Shown here one piece after another: positions 27,354 through 35,669 of a DNA stretch of 64,000 nt. The stretch covers positions 62,001 through 126,000 of the forward strand of contig JANLFK010000002.1 of assembly GCA_024655945.1 (NCBI GenBank), read 5' to 3'. The translations under genes were made by a program, and so were the position numbers. Positions within the stretch are counted from its first letter, which is position 1. Each line of letters starts with the position of its first letter. The stretch comes from a candidate division KSB1 bacterium (GTDB lineage Bacteria > Zhuqueibacterota > Zhuqueibacteria > JANLFK01 > Oleimicrobiaceae). The notes under the pieces were generated by a model. The model saw only the letters and a program-made list of their open reading frames with translations. It was not told the DNA's origin and did no database searches.

Positions 27354-28343
27354 CTATCCCTCTTTCGCTACCTTGCGTCGCGCCACACGATTGCACGCGG
27401 CGACGAAATCGGCAGCGCTGTGCACGTAGCCGAACATGAGGCTCGTGCGCCACAGAGCCTCTTGCTTGTGCAGTTCACCCCGCACGCTCTCTTTGTTCTC
27501 CACCGCCGTCACTGCCTCCTTGATGCAGGAACAGCGGTAGCCCAGCCGTGACATGTCTACCATCCCGCCTGGCGAAAACCACAGGCACCAGTTTATGGCA
27601 AAGCCCACGTAGATGAGCTGCCATATGCCAAGCTCGCGCAGTACTGCGTTCAGCTGGTGCGTGGTCAGAGCGACATACTCGTCGCCCTGAGGTTTGGCCA
27701 CCTCGGGGAAGTCCAGGCGTTCGCCATACCACTCCACCGCCTCTGGAAAGCGCGGGCCGAAGAGGAGCTTGCCTTTCTCCGAATCCGGGTACGGTTCCTG
27801 CTCCGGGCGTCTGGCGGTGGGCAAACCAGGCGGCTCCGGGCCAGCCAGTGCCATTGCCCGATGGTAGCCTGGATACCTGCGCGCATAGCTTTCGTCCGAG
27901 GCCACGTGGATCACGCGCACCCCCGCGGCGCGCGCACCCGCGAGCACAGGCGGAATCACCTCGCGCGTGATGGCAACGGAACGCGCAGCCCACTCCAGCA
28001 TCTCCATGACTGGCCCTGCTGGGCCCTGCGGCGCGAAAGGCAGCACCGGGTGAACACCCACATTCCAGATGTGCATGGCGACCAAGGCAGTCTCGGCAAC
28101 GGGCACAACGACGGGAACAGTCTGGCCCCAGCCAAGAAATCCGCGCGCGCCAAGCTTCCCCTGCGAAAAGTCCACCGGGTAGTGGCGGTAGTACTCTCCT
28201 TTCAGCTCCAGCAAGGGACCAGAGGACTGTCGTGTGGCCCTCGCCCGCTTGCCCAAATTCGGTCGGGCGAGGACTTTGGCTCGCATCGCCATCAGGGACG
28301 CAGCGGCCCAGGACACAGTGGTCAAAAAGGCACGTCGGTTCAT
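27354..28343 (-). CDS. Exported isochorismatase-like cysteine hydrolase with altered triad
   Basis: 329 residues from ATG 28343. An earlier in-frame ATG at 28415 is unlikely because its leader would run through a hairpin. 'MNRRAFLTTVSWAAASL' is a Tat-type signal. The core resembles the isochorismatase fold: 'VRVIHVASDESY', 'GIWQLIYVGFAINWC' with the candidate catalytic Cys at 253, and 'LGYRCSCIKEAVTA'. The first triad residue, normally Asp in 'ALLVIDMQ', reads H91 in 'ALVAMHIWN'. It may therefore be an unusual amidohydrolase or a non-catalytic relative. It is the first gene of the operon that ends at 14978. Confidence 0.65.
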   Translation of the reverse strand: MNRRAFLTTVSWAAASLMAMRAKVLARPNLGKRARATRQSSGPLLELKGEYYRHYPVDFSQGKLGARGFLGWGQTVPVVVPVAETALVAMHIWNVGVHPVLPFAPQGPAGPVMEMLEWAARSVAITREVIPPVLAGARAAGVRVIHVASDESYARRYPGYHRAMALAGPEPPGLPTARRPEQEPYPDSEKGKLLFGPRFPEAVEWYGERLDFPEVAKPQGDEYVALTTHQLNAVLRELGIWQLIYVGFAINWCLWFSPGGMVDMSRLGYRCSCIKEAVTAVENKESVRGELHKQEALWRTSLMFGYVHSAADFVAACNRVARRKVAKEG

Positions 28344-28359
28344 GTCACCCCGCAGAAAA

Positions 28360-28398
28360 CCGGCGAGGCAGCCTGCGAGTTGCTCGCTGCCTCGCCGG
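28360..28398 (-). terminator. Hairpin with short T-tract just upstream of the isochorismatase-like gene
   Basis: A 12-base perfect inverted repeat (28360-28371 with 28387-28398, arm CCGGCGAGGCAG) encloses a 15-base loop that itself holds a CGAG/CTCG mini-stem. On the minus strand it is followed by GTTTTC. It lies 17 bases before the ATG at 28343, so it is either a second, back-up terminator for the PorV operon or a leader hairpin of the next operon. Confidence 0.55.
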
Positions 28399-28416
28399 CA
28401 GTCGATGCCCTGCATA

Positions 28417-28452
28417 CGAAAAACTCCCAGAGTTGCCTCTGGGAGTTTTTCG
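28417..28452 (-). terminator. Rho-independent terminator of the TonB receptor/PorV operon
   Basis: A 16-base perfect inverted repeat with loop TTGC. The arms are 28417-28432 and 28437-28452 and each contains CTCCCAGAG or its complement. The A-rich end of the left arm gives a T-run on the minus strand and vice versa, so it could act in both directions. It lies 50 bases after the stop of the PorV-like gene. Confidence 0.85.
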
Positions 28453-28502
28453 CTAAAGCAACACTTACCTACACACAGCCGTTTGCGCTACGGACGGCTC
28501 CG

Positions 28503-29513
28503 TTAGAACTGGAATCTCAGGCTGAACCTGTGCGTGTTGTCGAACGTGGTGAACTGCGTGAATGCATAATCCAGCCACAGGTTCATGCCGGAGATGGGCA
28601 GCGCCAGGCCGGCCCCAAAGGATGCGCCTTCGTCGGTCTGTTTCAGCCGCGTCAGCTCATCCTGGAAACCGGAGTAGTTGAACTTGTACCCGGCACGCAG
28701 CGCCAGCTTGTCGTAGAGCGTCCATTCGCCGCCCACGAAGTACAGCTGCGGGCAGTCTTTCGGCTTGGTGAGGTCGACGAACGCCTTCAGCGCGGTGTTC
28801 TCCTCCTTCGCCACACTCATAGAAGCGCCGATGGCGAAGTACAACGGCAGCGAGGCCCCGATGGCGTAAAACTTTAGGTCGCTGCCCACGTTGTTGATGC
28901 GCGCGCCAAAGGTTAGGTCGCGAAAGCCCGTCTCGTACACGGCGCCAAAGTCGAACGCCCAGGCTTGGGCCGCCACGTTATCGATGCTCTCGCGGATGTA
29001 CTTGCCCGAAAGACCCATGCGGAAGCGGTCGGTGAACTGCTTGCTGTAGCCCAGCGTGACCGCCAGATCGTAGTAGTTGTACGTGTCATAGCGGCCAAGC
29101 CCTGGCTCTTCAGGCACCGGTTCGGTGTAGCCCGGGGGGGCCAGGTCGCGGTCTGCAGCAAGGTCCGACATGCCCATGTAGATGACGCCGAGGCCAAAGC
29201 TGCCCAGGTCGCCGAAGCCATGGGTCACGGCCAGCGCGGTGTGGTCGATGTCAATCAACCACTTGTTGTAGTTGAGCCCAACGAGCGTCTTCCCGGCATC
29301 GGTCTGGATACCCGCCGGGTTCCAGAAAATCTGGTTGGGGTCGCCGTAGATGGTGGTCGCCGCAGAACCCAGAGCCACCATCCGTGCGCCCACACCGATT
29401 TTCAGAAACGCGGCGCCGTCGATGCCCGGTTTCCTCAACTGCCCGGCGGCCGCCACAGAGGCCACCAGGAGCAGGAACACCAGAACGAGGCCTACGGTTC
29501 TTGACACCTTCAT
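28503..29513 (-). CDS. PorV/PorQ-family outer-membrane protein (module A)
   Basis: 336 residues with signal peptide 'VGLVLVFLLLVASVAAA'. 'AAFLKIGVGARMVALGSA' then 'YGDPNQIFWNPAGI' is the signature start of the PorV/PorQ family; the rest alternates as a 14-strand-type beta-barrel and ends in aromatic 'HRFSLRFQF'. PorV shuttles T9SS cargo to the attachment complex at the cell surface, while diverged relatives next to receptors have unknown roles. AAGGAG is 8 bases before the ATG. It is the last gene of the module, 44 bases after the sorted protein, and is followed by a strong terminator. A paralogue takes the same place in the second module at 44273. Confidence 0.85.
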   Translation of the reverse strand: MKVSRTVGLVLVFLLLVASVAAAGQLRKPGIDGAAFLKIGVGARMVALGSAATTIYGDPNQIFWNPAGIQTDAGKTLVGLNYNKWLIDIDHTALAVTHGFGDLGSFGLGVIYMGMSDLAADRDLAPPGYTEPVPEEPGLGRYDTYNYYDLAVTLGYSKQFTDRFRMGLSGKYIRESIDNVAAQAWAFDFGAVYETGFRDLTFGARINNVGSDLKFYAIGASLPLYFAIGASMSVAKEENTALKAFVDLTKPKDCPQLYFVGGEWTLYDKLALRAGYKFNYSGFQDELTRLKQTDEGASFGAGLALPISGMNLWLDYAFTQFTTFDNTHRFSLRFQF

Positions 29514-29557
29514 ATCTGTATCTCCTTCGGTTAGGGATTGTCAGGTCGCGACCACTA

Positions 29558-32092
29558 CTACCGGATGATGGCAAAGGTGCCGTGCTGCTGGCCACCTTTG
29601 TACTTGACCACCCAAATGTACAGGCCGCTTGCCACCTCGTTCCCATTTTGGGAATACATATCCCAGAAGTAGGTGCCGTTGGTAGCAACCGGCGCCGCGT
29701 AGTCGACCTCCTGCACCAGCATGCCGGCGAGGTCGTAAATCTGGATGGTGCAGCGCGAGGGCAGGTTGTAGAACATCACCTGGTGCTTGCCGCTGGCATC
29801 GTGGAATGCCACCCGCTTGTACGGGTTCGGCCGCACGCCGATCTTCGCCCCGCCCATCTCGATATCAGCCACAGTGGCCGTCGGAGATACAAGCACAAAG
29901 ACAGCGCCGAGTTTCTTCAGCCCCTCGATGTCGCTCTCCTTGGGGTAGTCGGAGGTCTTCCATGCCCACGGCCAGGTGTTCTCCCAGTAGCCACTCCGAC
30001 CGTTGATGTTAACCTTGCCGCTCTCCAACCAGCTCACGTTGTCCAGTCCCTGGTAGGCCGGCGGCACCGTCGCAGCAGCGCCCTCCTTGTAACTGGACAC
30101 GTAGTACCAATAGCTCTGGCCAGGAGCGGTGTAACTATCGTCCTCCCACGCATAGGGGTAGGTGGCAGCGTCGGTGTCGGTGTTCTTGTAGTTGGCGAAC
30201 TCAGACTTCGGCACTACCTTGACCAACGAATAGGGGCCCCAATAGTCGCCCTGCTGGGGTTTGAGATACTCGGTGTTGGTCATCAGCGGGTTGATCTCAT
30301 CCTTGCCAGGGTCGACTGCCGGGTCCATGGTCTTCCACCACGTTCCGTGCGTGGGGTAGAGCTTTTCGGTGGAGTTGTAGCGCGGCCAGGCGACGCATTT
30401 GTAGATCTTGATGCCGTCGCAGGCGCCCAACTTGCTCGGGTCCTGCCACTTGATGAGCGGTCTGACGTTCTTGGAGCCGCTCACCTTGATCTCCGGCACC
30501 GGCGGGCCAGAGGGTACGTCGTAGGAGCCGTCCGGCTTAATGGACTTGAACACCGCGCGCGCCATCTTCACCGTCTTGCGCAGGCCAAGAATGCGGAAGC
30601 CCGAACCACGGTAGAAGTAGAGCCTGATCCTCTCGCCCACTTCCATGGAGAAGGGGCCGATAGCGCAGATCGGGTCGCCATCGAACTGGTACTGGCTAAT
30701 CAGGCCTTCCTTAATAATGTTCGGCTCCATAGCCTGGCCACGCGGCGGGGCGTCAATGGGGTTAATCCCCAAGGGTTGACCAGTCACCGGGTCATTGACC
30801 ACGACCGGGGTCGCCTTCTCGCGCGCACCATCCGGATAGGTCCACTGCGACAGATCCTTTACGACAAAGGTCGTCGGGTCTCCAGCCGTACCTCCGGAGA
30901 AGATGGCCGGGTTAGGATTGAGGTCGAACTTGGCCCCATCGCCGCTCTTGCCACCATCCACGAAGAAGCAGCCCATGCTGGCAATGTGGCCCTTCTTGGG
31001 GGTACCGTCGAAGACGCCGCCCCAGCCAGGCTGGTTGGTGTGGAACCAGCCGCGCTGTACGCCCTCACCCACGGCCGGGACAATCTGGTTGCCGCTGGCG
31101 TCCTTGAACGCGAGGAACTTCTCCTCCCACTGCAAGGCGTTGGGGTTCCACTTCTTCGCGCCCAGCCAGCCGTAGCCGTTGTAGGCGTCAAAGTACTCGC
31201 CGAAATCCGTCACGGCCGGGTGGTCATTGGCACGCACCGTAGTGGAGCCGATGGCCTGGCAGTGAATGTCCCACGGGTGACCGTTCTCATCCGGGGTCAG
31301 GTCGATGATGCTGGCCCGATAGCGGTTGTTGTTCACATAGTAGGCGCGTCCGCCATCGTAGTAGATGTAGAAGTGGAAACACCCTGGCCAGTAGAAGAGG
31401 TTCAGAGCGTTGATGCGGTTGTTGGTCAACTCCACCACGCCGTCGGCATTGAGGTCAGTCTGGCCGGTATTGTACAGCTCGATCTCGATGATGTGAAAGT
31501 CGTCCAGATTGCCCCACGGCATGGTCCACGAATGAGCGGTCAGCTTCACATCTACGCCCAGGGTGGTTGGCCACGCGGAGGTCGCCCACGCGTGGGTGCG
31601 ATCCGCCGACAGGTAGCACCCGCCCACCGGGTCATGGTAATTGCGGAGCGGGTCCTTTGCCCCTGCCACGTTCGGCGTGTACTTCAGGTAGGCATAGTTC
31701 TCGCTCCCCGCGGGCCCGAGCGCACCTTGGATGGCAGCAAAGGCCGGGTCGGGGTTGTACTCCACCGCGTTGAGGCCATTGCTGAAGTCGACAGCCAGCC
31801 GCCCAGACATCCAGCTCCAGGGCGGGTTGCCGAACAGACCGCTGGTGATCAAGCGGTTGTTCTGGAAGATGCACCCCTGGGGGTGGCCGTAGCCAATGTT
31901 CTTCACATCGGTCTGGATGGCCAGTCGTGGCCAGGGGTAGTCGTAATTGGCGGGGATGTACGTGCACCACGTCTCTCCCGCGACAATTACCATGTTCTTC
32001 TGCGGTCCCTCCGCCCAGGCCGAGAGCTGGATCAGGGTTACCGCTGCTACCACCAGAAACAAGGTGGTAAAGAGTTTTGAGTGCCTTTGCAT
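29558..32092 (-). CDS. Large sorted surface protein partnered with a TonB receptor (module A)
   Basis: 844 residues from ATG 32092; a GAGGAGA ribosome site 8 bases upstream decides against the in-frame ATG at 32110, which would contain it. The signal peptide runs to about 'LSAWAEG', with no lipobox. A DLNADGVVE loop looks like a calcium site. Then come beta-domains with 'PFSMEVGERIRLYFYRG', a fibronectin-like segment starting 'RPLIKWQDPSK', and a C-terminal sorting/FlgD-like domain 'GVRPNPYKRVAF … FAIIR'. The order and motifs parallel the protein at 45246, so the two are paralogues. It lies between the TonB receptor and PorV, so it probably captures substrate outside the outer membrane, a SusD-like job done by an unrelated protein; this is inference. 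Confidence 0.7.
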   Translation of the reverse strand: MQRHSKLFTTLFLVVAAVTLIQLSAWAEGPQKNMVIVAGETWCTYIPANYDYPWPRLAIQTDVKNIGYGHPQGCIFQNNRLITSGLFGNPPWSWMSGRLAVDFSNGLNAVEYNPDPAFAAIQGALGPAGSENYAYLKYTPNVAGAKDPLRNYHDPVGGCYLSADRTHAWATSAWPTTLGVDVKLTAHSWTMPWGNLDDFHIIEIELYNTGQTDLNADGVVELTNNRINALNLFYWPGCFHFYIYYDGGRAYYVNNNRYRASIIDLTPDENGHPWDIHCQAIGSTTVRANDHPAVTDFGEYFDAYNGYGWLGAKKWNPNALQWEEKFLAFKDASGNQIVPAVGEGVQRGWFHTNQPGWGGVFDGTPKKGHIASMGCFFVDGGKSGDGAKFDLNPNPAIFSGGTAGDPTTFVVKDLSQWTYPDGAREKATPVVVNDPVTGQPLGINPIDAPPRGQAMEPNIIKEGLISQYQFDGDPICAIGPFSMEVGERIRLYFYRGSGFRILGLRKTVKMARAVFKSIKPDGSYDVPSGPPVPEIKVSGSKNVRPLIKWQDPSKLGACDGIKIYKCVAWPRYNSTEKLYPTHGTWWKTMDPAVDPGKDEINPLMTNTEYLKPQQGDYWGPYSLVKVVPKSEFANYKNTDTDAATYPYAWEDDSYTAPGQSYWYYVSSYKEGAAATVPPAYQGLDNVSWLESGKVNINGRSGYWENTWPWAWKTSDYPKESDIEGLKKLGAVFVLVSPTATVADIEMGGAKIGVRPNPYKRVAFHDASGKHQVMFYNLPSRCTIQIYDLAGMLVQEVDYAAPVATNGTYFWDMYSQNGNEVASGLYIWVVKYKGGQQHGTFAIIR

Positions 32093-32132
32093 GTGCCAGT
32101 CTCCTCTCAAATGCTCTGCGCAAACCTGCGGT

Positions 32133-35100
32133 TTAGAACCCTATCTCCAGACCGGCCCAGATCTGGCGCGCTGGCCCATAGAGTGGACGGCCCAGCCAGT
32201 CGAAAGGCACGTTCCAGTAGCCTTTCGGGTCACCTTCGTCACCGGTCTTGGGCTTGCGGTCCCGCCCCAACTCGAAGATCTGCTGGTCGATGTTCTCATA
32301 GAAGGGCGTGCGGTTGTAGGCCAGGATGTTCTCCTTGTTGGTGACGTTGTCCACCTGGACGAAAGGCCGGAAACGAATGCCTGCCAGCTTCCCTTCCCAG
32401 GTGAGCCGCAGGTTCAGCCAGTAGTTCCACGGGCCCTCACGCATCTTGGGGCTGACTGCGAACCACGGATCGAGGTCGATGTTCTCCGTGGGCAGGTACT
32501 TGAAGCCGCTCATGGCGTTGCCCACTGCTGACAGCTGGAAGTCGAGCGGCAGGTAGAACATCAACGTTGCGCCAAAGCGGTGGGTGCGGTCAAAGCCTCC
32601 TGCCAGCGGGTTCTCGGTCTCGCGCAGCACGATGTTGTCCTCGCGGTACGGGTAGTAGTCCGCCCACTTCAGCGGCAGCTGACCATAGTTCGCGCTGTCG
32701 GTCCTGGCGCTGAAAGCGGTCAACTGCGTCGGGTCGTTGCCCGTCCTGACCTGGGCCGCCTTGATGTAGGAGTAGGCATAGGTGACTCGCCCTGACCAGA
32801 AGCCGGTACGACGCTTCTCGATGGTCAGCTCGATGCCGCGCGAGTCGGCATGGCCCCAGGAGCTCCGGATGTAGAGTCCCTGACCCTTGTACGGCGTCAA
32901 TCCCCACAGCCGATTGCCATAGTTCTCCACGTCGCGGTAGTAGACCACCGCGTCCAAGGCGATGTCCAGAACCGGCGCCCACTGCAAGCCGATTTCGTAC
33001 GCCGTGGAGCGCATAGGCTCCTGGTCCACCCACACCGTGGTCATCGACGGAGAGGCCGAGTAGTTGGTGAAGTTGTAATCGGTATACAGCGAGGCAAAGT
33101 TCGGGTACTGGATGAACTTGCCAAAGGAGTAGTGCATCGCCATGCGATCAGAGATCGGGTGCGACACACCCAAGCGCGGGCTGAAGAACCACTTCCAACC
33201 CACCTTCCCGCCACGCACCGGGCGCAGTTCCCAGAGCGCGCCGGTCGCATCGGCAATGTAGTCCCAGGGGTGGAAATCGTTCACGAAGCGCCGCGTGTCG
33301 TTGTCATAGCCGTCCACCCGCGCGCCGACGTTGACGATCATACCCACGTACTCGATGCGGTCCTGCAGGTAGAAGCCGAACTCCTTCGGGTAGAACGTGT
33401 GCTTGTCCAGGTGGAAGCACTCCATCGGGTACTGGTGACCAGCGCCACCGAGCTCCGCTTGCTTGTTGTCGACATCCACGTAGTGGTAGCGGAACTGGAA
33501 TCCGGTCTTGATCTGGTGGTTGTAGGTGATCTGGCTGGTCAGGTCGCCCTTGATGGTGCTCACGTTCCGCGTGGTGCGGCTGTAGAGCGCTGCCGGGTAG
33601 CGCGGACGGAACAGGCCGCCAGTGGTCCAGAAATTGACCTTGTTCTCCATGTAGGTCTGGTCGATGGCACTGTAGAAAAAGGTGCGTCTGGGGTCCCTCG
33701 GCCCGAGCACAGCATCAGGGTTTTCGTTGAGGAAGTTGCCCACGTAGCCGTTGACCGTGGTCCAGTCGATGTAGGTGATGCCGGTGGCCGGATCGGTCTT
33801 GGTTACGCCGCCCACGTAGCGGAGGTACTCCTCCCGCGAGTCGAAGTCGATAAAGTCGCCCTTTTCGTCGATGTCGCAGTAGCCATCGCCGTTGTCATCC
33901 GGGTAGCCGAGCTCGCTGGTCTTATTGCTCTGGCTGATCTGGATCTCGTAGAACGTCTTTGGCGACAGCGTGTGGGTCCACTTGGCGTACGCCACCAAGC
34001 CCAGGTCCTTGTAGCGGGGCGCACCCTCCATGTAGTACAACCACTTCGGGTTGAACTTCCAGTTGACAAAGTTGAACAGCTTGCCGCCATCATCGACCTG
34101 GCCGTAGAGGGTCACGCGCATATCCTTGGTGAAATCATAGTGCAGCTTCAAGCTGCTGACGATGCGCTTGTCCAGGTCGAAGGGCATGGCGGAAGTGCGC
34201 AGGTTCTGGTAGCGCCCTGTCAAGAAGAAGCCGCCCTTACCACCGGTGAAAGGCAACGGTCCACTCAGATTGCCTTCAACCTCGTAGGAGCGGCCCAGGC
34301 CCACCGAGTCGTCGGGATCATAGTAGTACTTGTCCCGGCACAGCTGCTCGTTCCATGTGTACAGCTGCGCAGAACGCTGGTCCTTGATCTGCGACGAAGC
34401 AGCAAGCGTGTTCCGCTCGTCAAAGTAGCCAATCTGAAGAATTTTGTCTTGCGCGTCCTTCTTGCTGTCCTTCATGTAGTAAGGGTTGGTGCCAAAGTGC
34501 TCGATCTTGTCCAGAGGCGTGCCCCGCACGAAGATCTTGCCGCTGTAGTTTTGGCCACCAGACTTGGTGACCATGTTCACGATGCCAGCAGAAGCGGTGG
34601 GGTACTCAGCGGTAAAGGTGCCGGCGTAGACGTTCAGTTCCTGGATGGCGCTCGACAGCATCTCCGTCATGGCCGTCTCGCGCAGCTCGGAACGCCGGAA
34701 CGCCTGGTAGACGTGCCCAACATCCAGAGTGCCGAACGCGCCGGTGCCACCCGAGAAGTACGTGTCGGACACATCGACGCCATCCACCAAGTACCTGGTC
34801 TCGTACTTGCGGCCGCCGCGCACGTAGCCGCTGAAGGTGCTCGCTGCCGTCTCCACCAGGTCGCGGTAGCTGCCCACGGGCAAGCGGTGGTCCAGCTCCT
34901 GGGCTTCCATGGTGGTCTTGGACTGGGTGAGGGTCTTCTCCACCAAGGGCCGTTCGGCAACCACGGTGACCGCCTGGCCTTCGATGACGGTTGGGCTGAG
35001 CTGGAAATCGAGCTCAGTGGTCAGCCCAGTCACCGCGCGCACGCCGGTCTTGGTCACGGCCGTGTAGCCCATAAATGATGCCTTAACGGAATAGACGCCT

Positions 35101-35324
35101 GCGGGGACGTTGAGGATAAAGTACCGACCTTGCAGGTCAGTGGAGGCTCCCATTGTCGTGCCTTCGATGATGACGTTCACGCCGGGCAGCGGCTCACCCG
35201 TGTCGGCATCCGTCACCCGTCCAGCAATCTTGCCGGTGACCGCGAACACAGGCACGGCCGCTGCCAGCGACAAGACCAGGACAATGGGAACAAGAAGCGC
35301 CAGTTGTAGGATGCGTTTGTGCAT
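32133..35324 (-). CDS. TonB-dependent outer-membrane receptor with carboxypeptidase-regulatory-like domain (module A)
   Basis: 1063 residues from the second ATG (35324), which is 7 bases from AGGAG; the first (35330) is 1 base from it. After the signal peptide comes a carboxypeptidase-D-regulatory-like domain ('GKIAGRVTDADTGEPLPGVN' to about residue 110), the plug ('LVEKTLTQSKTTMEAQELDH', 'RYLVDGVDVSDTYF'), and a long beta-barrel ending in 'RQIWAGLEIGF'. An extracellular-looking loop holds 'DDNGDGYCDID', an EF-hand-like calcium motif. It would import a large ligand, probably oligosaccharide, using TonB energy. It is first in a three-gene operon read from the promoter at 35604-35632 through a 270-base leader. 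Confidence 0.88.
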   Translation of the reverse strand: MHKRILQLALLVPIVLVLSLAAAVPVFAVTGKIAGRVTDADTGEPLPGVNVIIEGTTMGASTDLQGRYFILNVPAGVYSVKASFMGYTAVTKTGVRAVTGLTTELDFQLSPTVIEGQAVTVVAERPLVEKTLTQSKTTMEAQELDHRLPVGSYRDLVETAASTFSGYVRGGRKYETRYLVDGVDVSDTYFSGGTGAFGTLDVGHVYQAFRRSELRETAMTEMLSSAIQELNVYAGTFTAEYPTASAGIVNMVTKSGGQNYSGKIFVRGTPLDKIEHFGTNPYYMKDSKKDAQDKILQIGYFDERNTLAASSQIKDQRSAQLYTWNEQLCRDKYYYDPDDSVGLGRSYEVEGNLSGPLPFTGGKGGFFLTGRYQNLRTSAMPFDLDKRIVSSLKLHYDFTKDMRVTLYGQVDDGGKLFNFVNWKFNPKWLYYMEGAPRYKDLGLVAYAKWTHTLSPKTFYEIQISQSNKTSELGYPDDNGDGYCDIDEKGDFIDFDSREEYLRYVGGVTKTDPATGITYIDWTTVNGYVGNFLNENPDAVLGPRDPRRTFFYSAIDQTYMENKVNFWTTGGLFRPRYPAALYSRTTRNVSTIKGDLTSQITYNHQIKTGFQFRYHYVDVDNKQAELGGAGHQYPMECFHLDKHTFYPKEFGFYLQDRIEYVGMIVNVGARVDGYDNDTRRFVNDFHPWDYIADATGALWELRPVRGGKVGWKWFFSPRLGVSHPISDRMAMHYSFGKFIQYPNFASLYTDYNFTNYSASPSMTTVWVDQEPMRSTAYEIGLQWAPVLDIALDAVVYYRDVENYGNRLWGLTPYKGQGLYIRSSWGHADSRGIELTIEKRRTGFWSGRVTYAYSYIKAAQVRTGNDPTQLTAFSARTDSANYGQLPLKWADYYPYREDNIVLRETENPLAGGFDRTHRFGATLMFYLPLDFQLSAVGNAMSGFKYLPTENIDLDPWFAVSPKMREGPWNYWLNLRLTWEGKLAGIRFRPFVQVDNVTNKENILAYNRTPFYENIDQQIFELGRDRKPKTGDEGDPKGYWNVPFDWLGRPLYGPARQIWAGLEIGF

Positions 35325-35396
35325 GTCCATGCTCCTCTAGTTTAGGGCTCTCTCGCACAACACTCCTCCGACTCGCTACCGCCTACCCTCCGGCAT

Positions 35397-35408
35397 TCAC
35401 CTCCTTTC
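35397..35408 (-). promoter_or_regulatory. Extended Shine-Dalgarno-like element in leader, not at a gene start
   Basis: GAAAGGAGGTGA, 12 bases complementary to the usual 16S rRNA 3' tail, lies between the leader terminator and the receptor start, about 70 bases from the latter. An ATG follows after only 3 bases from GGAGG and opens a 6-codon frame, so ordinary initiation there looks poor. Confidence 0.6.
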
Positions 35409-35425
35409 CGCTTGAGACCCAGGCC

Positions 35426-35487
35426 AAAAAAGAGAGGGAATAGAGCTCTCCCGCCCGGGGCCCACGGGCAGAAGACTCTATTCCCTC
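35426..35487 (-). terminator. Intrinsic terminator inside the leader (attenuator candidate)
   Basis: Arms 35434-35445 and 35476-35487 are a 12-base perfect inverted repeat (GAGGGAATAGAG and its complement) with a GCCCG/CGGGC inner stem. On the minus strand it is followed at once by TC and six Ts (35431-35426). It lies downstream of the promoter at 35604 and upstream of the receptor ATG, so it can stop that transcript at about 170 nt. It could also end the transcript of the GxGYxYP gene upstream. Confidence 0.75.
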
Positions 35488-35603
35488 AACCACTGCCTCA
35501 ATCCTCCCCACCATCACATCTGCATGAAGCGTCCGCAAAGTTACCATTGTGCTCCACTCGATGATGCTCGGGGAAGCGACTTGCCTTAAATGTGCTACCA
35601 CCT

Positions 35604-35632
35604 ATTATAACATATTCGCAACAAAAAGTCAA
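35604..35632 (-). promoter_or_regulatory. Sigma-70-type promoter of the module A operon
   Basis: On the minus strand TTGACT (35627-35632), a 17-base spacer and TATAAT (35604-35609), preceded by an A/T-rich AAATTTTT tract. It shares 30 of 40 bases with the promoter at 60278-60306. Confidence 0.8.
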
Positions 35633-35669
35633 GAGAAAAATTTCGTTCAGTGCGTTTTCGCGCAGTTTT

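Larger units (their letters stand above)
35331..35669 (-). other. Long leader/intergenic region ahead of the module A operon
   Basis: 339 bases without a supported gene. Reading on the minus strand it holds, in order, an AT-rich upstream element, a TTGACT-N17-TATAAT promoter, about 110 bases of leader, an intrinsic-terminator hairpin with six Ts, a GAAAGGAGGTGA stretch matching the 16S rRNA 3' end, a six-codon ATG…TAG, and finally the GAGGAG site of the receptor gene. Confidence 0.8.

Noticed and set aside
29384-32080. Plus-strand open frame of 898 codons opposite the module A sorted protein
   Set aside because: It runs antisense to a gene with a signal peptide, ribosome site and recognisable C-terminal domain. 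Its translation is Val/Leu/Arg/His-rich with no family resemblance, as expected from antisense of GC-rich coding DNA.
32850-35078. Plus-strand open frame of 742 codons opposite the TonB receptor
   Set aside because: Same antisense composition artefact; the minus-strand product has full TonB-receptor features.
35383-35601. 72-codon minus-strand frame in the module A leader
   Set aside because: Its second half is the terminator hairpin and there is no good ribosome site. A leader peptide is conceivable but not supported.
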